From Defluviitaleaceae bacterium (GTDB lineage: Bacteria; Bacillota; Clostridia; Lachnospirales; UBA5962): a stretch of DNA of 64,000 bases. How positions within the stretch are numbered: the first letter of the stretch is position 1; the number at the start of each line of letters is the position of its first letter. The notes below the pieces were generated by a model, which searched no databases, had not been told where the DNA came from, and worked only from the letters and a program-made list of their open reading frames with translations. Both the position numbers and the translations under genes were made by a program. Shown piece by piece: positions 43,927-53,099 of this stretch. The stretch is from positions 1 to 64,000 of the forward strand of contig WRBA01000012.1 in NCBI GenBank assembly GCA_009779915.1, read 5' to 3'.

Positions 43927-45093
43927 TTACCTTACTTCCATTATTTCCATACGAGCCGGGCTTACAAGTAAAGCCCTGCCGGGTCTATCCAATATTACAA
44001 AATCCAGAACATCTGAAGTTGCCGTATGCGCCCACGCAACCCTATTGCCATAAGTTATTGCCACAAAGCTGCGTCTAAGTGCCCCGCCGCCTATAACAGC
44101 CCCTTCTTTGCCGATTGATAGATAAGTTATAGAACCATCTATAGTATGAGAAACAAGTTCATCACCGCTTACACCATATACAATAAAAGTCCCTTCTTCA
44201 TATCCTTCTCTATTAAGCAAAGAGGAACCAAAAGCTACGGCAACACCTACATTGTCCACAACATTCACAAAAACCGCTCTGTTATCAAGTACTCTTGACC
44301 ATCTATAATTTACCCTTTCTCCCTGAGCCAATTCATACACACCAAATTGACTGTCCGAACTATACATAAGATTAGAAGAATCTATAAAGCGTACTTTAGA
44401 TATAATTTCCCCTTCCAAATGCCTAAAAGAAGCAAATAATCCATCTGTATGATTAGCGGCATCACTTTCCCGTATATAATAGGCACAAATATAAGACAAA
44501 ATATTAGGTCCTGATATGTCAAGATAACTTATAACTAAAATACGCCCATCAAGGGATATATCAGCACTTAAGGGAAAGAGGTTTCTATCTTCTATTCCTT
44601 TATGCTTAACAAGATTACCCGCGGTGTTAAAAACATTAATACCGTATCCCGATTCTGATTCGGTAACCACTACAGAATAGCCGTTTTTGGCTATATGATA
44701 GCTTAGTATATCGTTTTCAAAAGTTAGAGTATATAAGCTCCCATAAGGATTAAAGGCGCGATAAGTTCGTGCGCGGTGCTCAGATACAGCCACATAAGAG
44801 CCGGAGTGAACAAGCACAGGGTTTTCATAGTTTAGGGGATACTCCCATATTATTTCGCCAAAATTGTCAAATCTTGTTATACCCCTATCTTTTAAAGCGT
44901 AAAAGCCCCCCTTATCTGCTATAACTCTTTTAAAACTATTTCCATCAAAAGAAACAGAAAAATTTCCCGGAACAAGAGAAGGCGCCTCTCTTGTCGCAAA
45001 AGCAGCACCTAAGTTTGTACCCCAGATTATGTATGTAAAAACCGCAAGTGCCGAGAAAAAAAGTACAAATACTGTAACCTTTACCTTTAGCAT
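43927..45093 (-). CDS. DUF5711 membrane-anchored beta-propeller protein
   Basis: The 388 residues start with one TM helix (about 6-26), then a series of about six to seven four-strand blades with Gly/Asp turns (for example GGFYALKDRGITRFDNFGE, YSVVVTESESGYGINVFN, DGRILVISYLDISG). This is the DUF5711 pattern found mainly in Lachnospiraceae; a WD40/PQQ-like propeller outside the membrane is likely. Its place before cvpA-purF suggests an envelope role. AGGGGAATAAATA precedes the ATG. Confidence 0.8.
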   Translation of the reverse strand: MLKVKVTVFVLFFSALAVFTYIIWGTNLGAAFATREAPSLVPGNFSVSFDGNSFKRVIADKGGFYALKDRGITRFDNFGEIIWEYPLNYENPVLVHSGSYVAVSEHRARTYRAFNPYGSLYTLTFENDILSYHIAKNGYSVVVTESESGYGINVFNTAGNLVKHKGIEDRNLFPLSADISLDGRILVISYLDISGPNILSYICAYYIRESDAANHTDGLFASFRHLEGEIISKVRFIDSSNLMYSSDSQFGVYELAQGERVNYRWSRVLDNRAVFVNVVDNVGVAVAFGSSLLNREGYEEGTFIVYGVSGDELVSHTIDGSITYLSIGKEGAVIGGGALRRSFVAITYGNRVAWAHTATSDVLDFVILDRPGRALLVSPARMEIMEVR

Positions 45094-45129
45094 TATTTAT
45101 TCCCCTAAATACTATATATCTACATTTTA

Positions 45130-46179
45130 CTACATTTTTAATTTTAGGGCAATAAAGTATTTAATGATAAGTATGATTTCTATCAGTCCGGCTATGGCAA
45201 ATAAAGGGTAAATGACGCGCACAAAGTTAGAAAAACCCATTAAAGCGGCTAATATGCCCAGTATACAGATTAATATTTTAAGGAGTATTTTATTTACTCC
45301 ATATCTGCCGTTTATTGTTTCAGCAACTGCATAACCGTTGGTTGCGGCTGTGGTAAAACATGCTGCCAAAAATAAAAGCATAAAAATATATGTGATAATC
45401 GTGCCATGGCTTATAGCTAAAGCCAGCATTGGGATTTGAGTGTTTTCTATCAAAACTAAATTTGCTGACAGAGAAAGATACAAAGAAAACCCCAAAGCCA
45501 GCAGTATAACCCCTGAAAGAAGAGAGGGCTTTAAGGTTTTTTCCTTTGATGATTGAACTAAAGAGGGCAGTATGACAACAGCACCTATAATATTGTAGCC
45601 TACATAAGTAACAGCGGATATATACCAGTTGGCACGCAGTAAATCGGCACTTCGCTCGGCTACGGCAAACACAGGCTCCACTCGCATAACAAAGGTTAAT
45701 ATGCCTATAAATATACACCCTGCGATTAATATAGGGGAAATATAGGCATTAAGCTTTATTATACCGCTCATGCCAAATAAAAATGTAAAAAAACAAACAA
45801 CTGCCACGATACATACGGATAATAAATAGTTTAGTCCAAAACTCTCATTTAGTGCGGCACCTGTTGCAGCAAGCATAGCCGCAAAAATTATAAACATAAA
45901 AAGACCCAGTACCGCTTCCATTATTTTGGCTAAATGCACCCCCATTGTTATATCCATAAAGCTTTTGTAGTCGTTTATCCCTTTTACAGCACATATATGC
46001 CAAATAGCCCAGCCCCCTAGGGAAAACAAAGCGCAGGCGAGTACAAGACCAAAGAAGCCTCCTATACCAAACTCAACAAAATATGCCCTAATCTCAGCCC
46101 CTGAGGCAAAGCCGGCACCTAAAATTATACCAACGTAAATAAAGGCCTTAGTTATTGGCAAGCTGCTGGTTTTTTCCAT
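45130..46179 (-). CDS. YkvI-family membrane transporter
   Basis: The 349-residue protein has ten to eleven TM helices and starts AFIYVGIILGAGFASGAEI, the LeuT-fold-like TM1 motif (GAGFASG) of the YkvI family. Central motifs are SAVTYVGYNIIGAVVILPSL and a late helix with AACFTTAATNGYAV. Function is unknown; fold suggests a Na+-coupled amino-acid-like symporter. GGAGG precedes the ATG. The 258-base gap upstream holds a hairpin (46288-46311) and repeat copy 3. Confidence 0.8.
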   Translation of the reverse strand: MEKTSSLPITKAFIYVGIILGAGFASGAEIRAYFVEFGIGGFFGLVLACALFSLGGWAIWHICAVKGINDYKSFMDITMGVHLAKIMEAVLGLFMFIIFAAMLAATGAALNESFGLNYLLSVCIVAVVCFFTFLFGMSGIIKLNAYISPILIAGCIFIGILTFVMRVEPVFAVAERSADLLRANWYISAVTYVGYNIIGAVVILPSLVQSSKEKTLKPSLLSGVILLALGFSLYLSLSANLVLIENTQIPMLALAISHGTIITYIFMLLFLAACFTTAATNGYAVAETINGRYGVNKILLKILICILGILAALMGFSNFVRVIYPLFAIAGLIEIILIIKYFIALKLKM

Positions 46180-46287
46180 AAAAAACCTCCATCATACTTA
46201 TTAAAATCTGTGTTCAATAATGGAGTGTTCGGATTTACGTGCCTTATTTTAAGCTAATTAGGGCTAGGAGCGGGCAACGAACGGGAA

Positions 46288-46311
46288 CCCATTAAAGCTT
46301 GCTTTAATGGG
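46288..46311. repeat. Perfect 11-bp inverted repeat
   Basis: CCCATTAAAGC and GCTTTAATGGG are separated by two bases. Just before it (46257-46270) TTAGGGCTAGGAG repeats the outermost arm of element copy 1, so this may be a decayed or rearranged member of the same family. Confidence 0.5.
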
Positions 46312-46385
46312 TAGTGGCTTATTGAACACCTATTCTTTAATATAATTAGTATGACAAAGGTTTCAAAAAAGAACTTTTGTTGTAT

Positions 46386-46435
46386 TTAGGTCAAGGAGAG
46401 TCGAACGATGAGCGGTTCCACTCTCCTTGACCTAA
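46386..46435 (-). repeat. Inverted-repeat element, minimal copy 3 (50 bp)
   Basis: TTAGGTCAAGGAGAGT (46386-46401) pairs perfectly with 46420-46435. The 18-base loop CGAACGATGAGCGGTTCC keeps the copy 1/2 end motif (CGAACAATGAGCGGTT) and can extend the stem through GAAC/GTTC. On the minus strand it begins two bases after the TAG stop codon of the ABC-F gene. Its arm differs from copies 1 and 2 by paired changes that keep the stem. Confidence 0.8.
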
Positions 46436-46437
46436 GG

Positions 46438-48018
46438 CTATTCCCCTTGAAAATCCTCTAACATATCAGTTTTATCTTCAAAGCTTCCATCTTCTTTTAT
46501 TTCAATAACTCTATTCGCTACAGTCTGTATAAGCTCCCTATCATGGGTTGTAAATAAAATATTGCCATTAAAGTCGGTCATGGCATTATTTAGTGCCGTT
46601 ATAGATTCCAAATCAAGGTGATTTGTAGGCTGGTCAAATATAAGGAAATTAGCCGTTGTCATCATCATTTTAGCAAACATGCAGCGCACCCGCTCCCCTC
46701 CTGATAAGACACTGGCGTTTTTCAATGCCTCCTCGCCGGAAAAAAGCATTTTGCCCAAAAATCCTCTAATATAATTTTCCGAATCGTCTTTGGAGAACTG
46801 GCGCATCCAATCTACGAGGTTTAATTTGCAATCTTCAAAAAATTCTGAATTATCCTTTGGAAAATACTCATAAGTGATTGTGATACCGTATTTGAAATTG
46901 CCTAAATTCGCCTCATCTTCCCCTGCAAGTATGCGAAACAGGGCTGATATACCATGTTCGCTGCCTATAAACGCTATTTTCTCACCTTTTGCAGCGGTTA
47001 AAGTCAAGTTTTCAAAAAGGGTGTTCCCTTCCGCGGCTTTCGATAAATTCTCCACCATTAAAATATCATTTCCCGCTTCCCGCTCAGGCTTAAAAAATAT
47101 AAAGGGATAACGGCGGTTAGATGGCTGTATTTCCTCTATTGCAATTTTATCCAAAAGCTTTTTACGGCTGGTAGCTTGACGAGATTTTGAGGCATTTGCA
47201 GAGAATCGCTGTATAAATTTTTGCAATTCTTTAATTTTTTCCTCTTTTTTACGGTTTTGGTCACGTACAAGGCTTAACATTAATTGTGAGGACTGATACC
47301 AAAAGTCATAATTACCCGTAAAAAGCTTGATTTGCCCAAAATCCACATCGGCAACATACGTACAGACATTGTTTAAAAAATGCCTGTCATGGGATACGAC
47401 AATAACAACTCCTTCATAGTTAATAAGGAATTCCTCAAACCAAGCTATACTTTTTATATCTAAATCATTAGTCGGCTCGTCAAGGACAAGTACATCCGGA
47501 TTGCCGAAAAGTGCTTGTGCCAGAAAAACCCTAACTTTTTCCTGCCCGTCAAGGTCTTTCATCATTAAATGATGCTTCTCCTCCGATATAGATAGAGATT
47601 GTAAAAGCTTGGAGGAATCGCTTTCAGCTTCCCAGCCATTCATGGCGGCAAATTCCCCTTCAAGCTCTGCCGCTTTCAGCCCATCGTTGTCATCAAAGTC
47701 AGGTTTTAAATAAAGGGCATCCTTTTCTTTCATAATCTCATAAAGGCGGGGATTGCCTATTATAACTGTATCTTGTACACTGTAGTCATCAAAAGCATAA
47801 TGATCCTGCTTTAACACTGACATACGGCGACCTTTTTCCAAAATCACTTCCCCTGTAGTGGGTTCAAGCTCACCGCTTAAAATCCTAAGAAAAGTAGATT
47901 TCCCCGCACCGTTAGCCCCTATGATGCCATAACAGTTACCCGGCACAAATTTTAAATTTACACTGTCAAATAATTTTCTGCCCCCAAAACGAAGAGAGAG
48001 ATTTTCTACTATAAGCAT
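46438..48018 (-). CDS. ykpA: ABC-F ATPase, YkpA type
   Basis: The 526-residue protein has two ATPase domains and no membrane part. Domain 1 has Walker A GANGAGKST and Walker B VLVLDEPTNDLD, but its signature is degenerate (DLDGQEKVRV). Domain 2 has a good signature (VLSGGERVRC) but a lost Walker A (IGSEHGISALF) and a Gln in place of the catalytic Glu (FLIFDQPTNHLD). The linker carries the ABC-F basic tract RFSANASKSRQATSRKKLL. In the dimer-like fold one ATP site is complete and the other degenerate; the same asymmetry is known in YkpA/YbiT-type proteins. The probable role is translation-associated at the ribosome. Confidence 0.92.
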   Translation of the reverse strand: MLIVENLSLRFGGRKLFDSVNLKFVPGNCYGIIGANGAGKSTFLRILSGELEPTTGEVILEKGRRMSVLKQDHYAFDDYSVQDTVIIGNPRLYEIMKEKDALYLKPDFDDNDGLKAAELEGEFAAMNGWEAESDSSKLLQSLSISEEKHHLMMKDLDGQEKVRVFLAQALFGNPDVLVLDEPTNDLDIKSIAWFEEFLINYEGVVIVVSHDRHFLNNVCTYVADVDFGQIKLFTGNYDFWYQSSQLMLSLVRDQNRKKEEKIKELQKFIQRFSANASKSRQATSRKKLLDKIAIEEIQPSNRRYPFIFFKPEREAGNDILMVENLSKAAEGNTLFENLTLTAAKGEKIAFIGSEHGISALFRILAGEDEANLGNFKYGITITYEYFPKDNSEFFEDCKLNLVDWMRQFSKDDSENYIRGFLGKMLFSGEEALKNASVLSGGERVRCMFAKMMMTTANFLIFDQPTNHLDLESITALNNAMTDFNGNILFTTHDRELIQTVANRVIEIKEDGSFEDKTDMLEDFQGE

Positions 48019-48059
48019 GGTTTACCTCGTAATTTTCGTTGTTAAATCATTAATATGGA

Positions 48060-48090
48060 AAAAGCCGCCTCCCCTAAGGGTGCAGCTTTT
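48060..48090 (-). terminator. Terminator after the ferredoxin gene
   Basis: On the minus strand AAAAGC...GCTTTT with an inner GC/CCC helix is followed by TTTCC. It lies 23 bases after the ferredoxin stop codon and just before the ABC-F gene. Confidence 0.7.
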
Positions 48091-48112
48091 GACCGCTTTA
48101 TAAGTCTGATAA

Positions 48113-48280
48113 TTATTGCGAGATAGCATCTACAGGACAAACTGGGGCACAAGCACCACAGTCGATGCAAGCATTAGGGTCTATCACGTGAATAGAGTCC
48201 CCCGGATGAATACAGCTAACAGGACATTCAGTAACGCAAACTCCACAGTTGATACAAGTATCTTTAATTACATAAGCCAT
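48113..48280 (-). CDS. 2[4Fe-4S] ferredoxin (55 aa)
   Basis: ATG at 48278-48280 follows GGAGGTGCCTTA and the frame ends TAA at 48113-48115. The 55 residues carry two clostridial-type clusters: C9-x2-C12-x2-C15-x3-C19-Pro and C38-x2-C41-x2-C44-x3-C48-Pro. The length is that of classic Clostridium ferredoxins, with a slightly longer inter-cluster loop and one extra Cys (C23). It is an electron carrier for low-potential anaerobic metabolism. It stands alone with its own terminator. Confidence 0.95.
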   Translation of the reverse strand: MAYVIKDTCINCGVCVTECPVSCIHPGDSIHVIDPNACIDCGACAPVCPVDAISQ

Positions 48281-48502
48281 TAAGGCACCTCCATAAATTT
48301 TCTAAGTACAATCTACAAAGGAATTATACCGTATTGACCGATAAATTTCAATAGGTAGTTTAAAATTAATTGTTTAAAAACCTATGCTTAATAAGCTGAT
48401 GCTGGTCTTTACGGCTTAAAATAAGGCATGTAAATATAAACACTCCATTACTAATCACAGATGCTAAGAATAAATGTCGAACAAAACATAAATTTATACT
48501 AT

Positions 48503-48529
48503 TAATTGAGTTAAATCTTTTGCCGATAT
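48503..48529 (+). promoter_or_regulatory. SigD (sigma-28)-type promoter before fliD
   Basis: TAAT at 48503-48506 and GCCGATAT at 48522-48529 are separated by exactly 15 bases. This matches the B. subtilis SigD consensus TAAA-N15-GCCGATAT with one -35 mismatch. It lies 54 bases before the fliD ATG. Confidence 0.8.
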
Positions 48530-48583
48530 AATAATTAGAAAATTGAGCAATAAACTTGAATTTTTGAATGGAGGAGTTTTTCC

Positions 48584-50986
48584 ATGGCTATATTTACAAA
48601 CAGACCTAGTAGAGTTACAGGAATGTCAGGTCTTGACACTGAAAGTATGGTTCGCCAAATTATGCAAGCAGAAAGCGGCAGATTGCACAGGATGCAAAGG
48701 AACCGTACCAGGCTGCAATGGAGACAAGAGACTTACCAGGACGTTGCAAGCCAGCTTCGTAGTTTTCACTCAAGATTTTTAGATCTTTCTTCGCCTACAA
48801 GCCTTCGTATGCAGAGAACTTGGGGCAATTTTAATACGACGGTAAACGGTGCTTCAGGGTCTTCTAATGCTGTTACTGTTACACCCGGGGCAGGGGCGTC
48901 ATCCGGTAGTCATAGATTAGAGGTTTTACAACGTGCCCAGAGAGAAACATTTACCGGCAATGCCGCTAATCTTAAGAGTTCTATAAGCAGTAGGGCAGAT
49001 GTTGATTTCACTAGAATCAATAGTATGATTTCAAATAAACTTACCGATATAGATAACAGGATTGCTGCTGACGCCAACCTTGACCGCGCACAGTTGGAAG
49101 AAGAAGCAATAATTCTTGATTTCAATTTAAATCTTAACGGCAGTACAAGACGGATTACTTTATCAATTGCAGATATTAGAAACGAATTTAATATACCTGC
49201 CGGAGATAATGCTCCTGCGTCTTTTGCTATTGGTGATTCACGGTTAACGACTCTTATGCAAAACAAAGCCGATGACGCTTTTGGTGCCGGCAGAATAAAT
49301 GTCACAGGAGGTGGCAACAGACTTAATTTCACCCCTGATGGCAACGGTCATACCCTTACTATAACTGAAGGCAGGGCTTTGACTGCCACCACTGCAAGCG
49401 GCAATATACCATCCTTTATGGACTTTGGTCCATCTAACGATGCTTTTAATGAAGCTGCGTTTGTAGAGCATTTCTTAGGTCCCACAGGGGGACCGGCTCC
49501 TTCCGGACCATTTAGCCTGGTTGTTAACGGTGAAACTATAGACGTTGACTTTACAGGTGTCACAAGACATTCGGGGGCTATTTTAAACCGTATTAATGAC
49601 ACGTTAAGCAGTAACGGTCATTTTGCCGCTTTTACACTTGACAGGAATGCCGGAGAAGTACGCCTTAGTACAACCGGCGTCACCAGAGAAGATATAAATA
49701 TTTCAGGCGGCACTATTATGGGTACTTTTGGACTCGGTTCAACTACCCTGCAAAGAACCAGCAGCCTTGCATTAATGGGGATGGAAAATAATGACCGTAA
49801 TACTTTTTCGACCGCAGACAATATTCAGTCTACTTTGCCCGGTATCCCGCCGGCTCTTTGGACTCCGGTATTAGACAGTGATGGAAATCCGGAAGTAGAT
49901 GAAAATGGAGTACCAACAGGTAGAGAAAGGTTTGACATGGTAATAAACGGCACTACAATTACTCTTTTTTCTGACGATACTATGAATGACCTTGCTACAA
50001 GAATAAACGGTGCCAATGCAGGCGTAACTTTCAATTATAATTCGTTCAGCCGGACATTCACACTGGAATCCAACAGGGAGGGTGAAAATAACGCTATTAA
50101 CTTCGGCAGCAATTCGGAAGTTTTCTTTGATGCTCTTGGAATGAATAGAACCCAAGTTGCTCAAGACTCTAGATTTATACTAAATGGTGTTGAAACTACC
50201 AGAGAGACAAACACCTTCACTCATGATTATGTAACTTTCACATTTAATGAGGGGGCAGTTGCTGCCGGCGAAATTACCATCGGTGTAACAAGAGATAACT
50301 CAGCCACAATCAACCTTATAAGGGATTTCGTAACTGCTTACAATGAGCTTCGTACTAACCTTAACGATATGATTCATGAAAGACGTGCAAGGAGTATGGG
50401 TTCTTTCTTTGAACCTCTTACAGACGAAGAGCGCCGCGCCATGAGCGATGATGAAGTAAGAAGGTGGGAAGAGCAAGCAAGAACAGGGCTTATGCATCGT
50501 AATGACTTGCTTACACGCATGGTAAATGATATGCGTTCGCAGCTTTTCAATGGTGTTGAACTTCCCGACGGCACAAGGTTAAGCCTTAGCCAAATTGGTA
50601 TAAATCCATCCAGTAACCATGCGGATCGTGGTACTTTAGTAATTGACGAAGAAAGATTGGCTGCCGCCATTGAGCAGCATGGTGAGAGAATAGGTCAAAT
50701 GTTCACCACATCCGGCGGGATTGGTGAGCGGATGCACAATATAATTGAAGATGCGACACACGTTACAAGAGGTACAATATCAAGGCGTGCCGGCGGTACA
50801 TCCGCAACTGACCCTAATAACGAACTCCTCCGTCAGCTTACAAGAGAAGATGAGAGAATAGCCAATGTAACAAGGCAGCTCGCCAGAAGAGAAGAAGCTT
50901 TGTTTAGAATGTTTTCTCGTATGGAAGTATCTTTAATGCAAAGTGACAGTCAAATGAATTTTATGATGCAAATGTTTATGCAATAA
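48584..50986 (+). CDS. fliD: Flagellar filament cap FliD (hook-associated protein 2)
   Basis: The 800-residue protein begins with the FliD signature region (RVTGMSGLDTESMVRQIMQA) and has the HAP2 C-terminal part (INLIRDFVTAYNELRTNLND, DGTRLSLSQIGINPSS and the ending MEVSLMQSDSQMNFMMQMF). It caps the growing filament and folds incoming flagellin. It is longer than common FliD proteins (about 450-650), mainly through an enlarged middle region (about 100-560). TGGAGGAGTTTTTCC precedes the ATG. It heads the flagellar cluster behind a SigD-type promoter. Confidence 0.95.
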   Translation: MAIFTNRPSRVTGMSGLDTESMVRQIMQAESGRLHRMQRNRTRLQWRQETYQDVASQLRSFHSRFLDLSSPTSLRMQRTWGNFNTTVNGASGSSNAVTVTPGAGASSGSHRLEVLQRAQRETFTGNAANLKSSISSRADVDFTRINSMISNKLTDIDNRIAADANLDRAQLEEEAIILDFNLNLNGSTRRITLSIADIRNEFNIPAGDNAPASFAIGDSRLTTLMQNKADDAFGAGRINVTGGGNRLNFTPDGNGHTLTITEGRALTATTASGNIPSFMDFGPSNDAFNEAAFVEHFLGPTGGPAPSGPFSLVVNGETIDVDFTGVTRHSGAILNRINDTLSSNGHFAAFTLDRNAGEVRLSTTGVTREDINISGGTIMGTFGLGSTTLQRTSSLALMGMENNDRNTFSTADNIQSTLPGIPPALWTPVLDSDGNPEVDENGVPTGRERFDMVINGTTITLFSDDTMNDLATRINGANAGVTFNYNSFSRTFTLESNREGENNAINFGSNSEVFFDALGMNRTQVAQDSRFILNGVETTRETNTFTHDYVTFTFNEGAVAAGEITIGVTRDNSATINLIRDFVTAYNELRTNLNDMIHERRARSMGSFFEPLTDEERRAMSDDEVRRWEEQARTGLMHRNDLLTRMVNDMRSQLFNGVELPDGTRLSLSQIGINPSSNHADRGTLVIDEERLAAAIEQHGERIGQMFTTSGGIGERMHNIIEDATHVTRGTISRRAGGTSATDPNNELLRQLTREDERIANVTRQLARREEALFRMFSRMEVSLMQSDSQMNFMMQMFMQ

Positions 50987-51013
50987 AAGATTTTATTAAA
51001 TGGAGGGCAATGA

Positions 51014-51457
51014 ATGGACGAAAAGGAAAAAGCAATTATTGCCTTGCTTGAAGAGAGAAATATGTTGTTATACGATGTTTTAAGCCTTACAGAACCTGTT
51101 AAATTCCACAAAGATGATACATTGAAGTACGTTGAGCTTATGGAAGCAAGACAGGAGAAGTTTGACAAGATAGAAGGAATATTGAAAGAGCTTGAAAATC
51201 TTGGTTTCGACTACAACCAACGAGAAATTCAAGGTTCTCTCGAATTTAAAAGGTCAACGGAAGATTTATACAACGCCGGCAGAGCCACAGTTTATCGAAT
51301 TAGAGAACTTGATCTCTCCAACAAACCAATGATAGAAGAAATTAGAGATGTTTTTATGGAGCAAGTTAAAACCGTAAAGGAACGTAAAAATGTAAAAAAC
51401 CTTTATTCAGACGATAATATGCCAAGTGGCGGACGTCTTTTTAACAAAACTAAGTAA
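51014..51457 (+). CDS. FliT-like flagellar chaperone (probable)
   Basis: The 147-residue protein is mostly alpha-helical with heptad-like stretches (ALLEERNMLLYDVLSLTEPV, YVELMEARQEKFDKIEGILKELEN). Size and position directly after fliD fit FliT-type export chaperones, though sequence similarity is too weak for a firm name. TGGAGGGCAATGA gives the ribosome site. It ends 25 bases before flaG. Confidence 0.6.
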   Translation: MDEKEKAIIALLEERNMLLYDVLSLTEPVKFHKDDTLKYVELMEARQEKFDKIEGILKELENLGFDYNQREIQGSLEFKRSTEDLYNAGRATVYRIRELDLSNKPMIEEIRDVFMEQVKTVKERKNVKNLYSDDNMPSGGRLFNKTK

Positions 51458-51482
51458 GTATATTGATAGGAGGCTTATTGAC

Positions 51483-51893
51483 ATGGAAGTTAATACCAAT
51501 ACTATTAGGTCTATGGAGCGCAATTCATCAAATGCAGATTTTAATCTAAATCCGGGTACTGCCGCTCCAAGAGTTGATAATGCGAGTAGAGTTACTGTTG
51601 ACGGCTCCCCTCCAAACGTTACGGCAGAAAGCTTAAGAAGCGAGCTATCACAATTACAAGAAACTCTAAGTGCTGAATTTTTTGACAAATTTATTCAGGA
51701 AGCCAATGCAAGGCTTTTCCCAACAAACAGAAAGTTTAATTACGACTTCCATGAAGCCACAAACAGGATAGTAGTAAGGATTGTAGACAGCGAAACCGAT
51801 GAAATAATCAGGGAAATTCCCCCTGAAAAGATATTAAATGTTGCGGAAAAAATGCTGGAACTTGTAGGCGTTATTTTCGACGAGAGAGTGTAG
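51483..51893 (+). CDS. flaG: FlaG family flagellar protein
   Basis: The start at 51483 has TAGGAGGCTTATTGAC upstream; an earlier frame extension lies inside the previous gene. The 136-residue protein has a disordered N-terminus and the FlaG C-terminal domain: NRKFNYDFHEATNRIVVRIV, DSETDEIIREIPPEKIL and a final helix (MLELVGVIFDERV). FlaG influences filament length or FliD function. It lies between the FliT-like gene and fliS. Confidence 0.93.
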   Translation: MEVNTNTIRSMERNSSNADFNLNPGTAAPRVDNASRVTVDGSPPNVTAESLRSELSQLQETLSAEFFDKFIQEANARLFPTNRKFNYDFHEATNRIVVRIVDSETDEIIREIPPEKILNVAEKMLELVGVIFDERV

Positions 51894-51960
51894 TATATAG
51901 TAATATCCATTATTTTAATCTTAATCGTTCGTGATTTATACGAACAGGAGGTATATATTA

Positions 51961-52353
51961 ATGACAGCATCGAAAAATCCATACGAAAAGTATACTAACA
52001 ATTCCATATTTACAGCATCACCTGAAGAATTAACCCTTAAACTTTATGAAGGTGCTTTAAAATTTTGTAATCAGGCTATAACTGCTGTAGAAAACAACGA
52101 GTATGAAAAAGCTAATGAGCTTATTCTCAAAGTACAGGCAATAATAAGAGAATTCCAAGTAACTCTTAATAGGAGCTATGAAATATCTGAAGGTTTTGCT
52201 TCTCTTTACGCCTATATGCATGAAAGGCTCATAACTGCTAATATCAAAAAGGATTTGGAAATTTTAGGTGAAGTAAGAGATCTTTTAAGAAACTTTAGAG
52301 ATATGTGGAAAGAAGCTATGCTTTTAGCAAAACAACAAAAAGTATCTGTTTAA
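51961..52353 (+). CDS. fliS: Flagellin export chaperone FliS
   Basis: The start at 51961 follows CAGGAGGTATATATTA. The 130-residue protein has the FliS pattern: NPYEKYTNNSIFTASPEELTLKLYEGALKF, then YEKANELILKVQAIIREFQVTLNRSYEIS and LYAYMHERLITANIKKDL. FliS binds the flagellin C-terminus and prevents early polymerisation. It closes the fliD-fliT?-flaG-fliS cluster and is followed by a strong terminator. The client flagellin gene is 8 kb away at 60414. Confidence 0.95.
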   Translation: MTASKNPYEKYTNNSIFTASPEELTLKLYEGALKFCNQAITAVENNEYEKANELILKVQAIIREFQVTLNRSYEISEGFASLYAYMHERLITANIKKDLEILGEVRDLLRNFRDMWKEAMLLAKQQKVSV

Positions 52354-52361
52354 TAGGCAAC

Positions 52362-52398
52362 AAACAGCCCATCTCAATAAAAATGAGATGGGCTGTTT
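52362..52398. terminator. Bidirectional terminator after fliS
   Basis: AAACAGCCCATCTCA and TGAGATGGGCTGTTT form a perfect 15-bp stem with a 7-base loop. It serves fliS on the plus strand and the XRE regulator on the minus strand. Confidence 0.92.
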
Positions 52399-52457
52399 AA
52401 CTTAGTTAAGTAGCTTAAGTAGTGCCGGTGAAAATATCTTCACGTCGATTCACTATA

Positions 52458-52904
52458 TTAATAATTAACAGGTGCTCCCTCATCTTCATCGTCTATGTCA
52501 AAGCCGTCTTCCCCGTTACTGCCACTTCTCTTAAGGGCTCTCATAGCCTTGATTGTAGAGATTAAAAACTGCAATTCTTCTGCATTAAAATCATATACCA
52601 GACTTGATATTGCATCTTTTTTCTGTTGTTTTATAGATTCTTCGCTGTTTTCATTGCCCTCTCTAACTTCAAGAACATCAGGGTTTTTGCTGTAAACCAA
52701 ATCGTTTACAGTAATTCCAAATATATCAGCAATTCTCAACAAATTGTACAATTTCGCCCCTCTGTGTCCTCTTTCAATAAGCCCTATAAAAGCAGTTGAA
52801 AGCTGCAATATTTCTGAGAGCTCCTCTATAGACATATTACGAAGCATTCTCTCTCTCCGTACATTGCTCCCTATGATCGACATTGTGTTTTTGCTTAATG
52901 GCAT
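52458..52904 (-). CDS. XRE-family transcriptional regulator
   Basis: The 148-residue protein has an N-terminal helix-turn-helix (about 8-68: IGSNVRRERMLRNMSIEELSEIL, then AFIGLIERGHRGAKLYNLLRIAD and FGITVNDLV). A helical C-terminal half (about 95-128: YDFNAEELQFLISTIKAM) and an acidic tail (DIDDEDEGAP) follow. The C-terminal helix probably dimerises. Its place beside the flagellar cluster suggests but does not prove control of motility. Confidence 0.88.
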   Translation of the reverse strand: MPLSKNTMSIIGSNVRRERMLRNMSIEELSEILQLSTAFIGLIERGHRGAKLYNLLRIADIFGITVNDLVYSKNPDVLEVREGNENSEESIKQQKKDAISSLVYDFNAEELQFLISTIKAMRALKRSGSNGEDGFDIDDEDEGAPVNY

Positions 52905-53055
52905 AAAAAAATCTCCTTTATGTTTAAAATTTGAAAAATTATGTAAATTATTGACATTATGTTATATAATAATACAAAACTGCAAAAATTAACAGATACA
53001 AAATGAACTGGGAATGTATAAACATATGGTACATATAGTAATTTTTTCCTGTTTA

Positions 53056-53064
53056 TGATATACT
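53056..53064 (+). promoter_or_regulatory. Extended -10 promoter before the acetamidase gene
   Basis: TGATATACT at 53056-53064 is an extended -10; the -35 is weak. It lies 35 bases before the ATG. Confidence 0.5.
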
Positions 53065-53099
53065 GAGCAAAATCCATTTATATAGAAAGAGGTGTTTAT

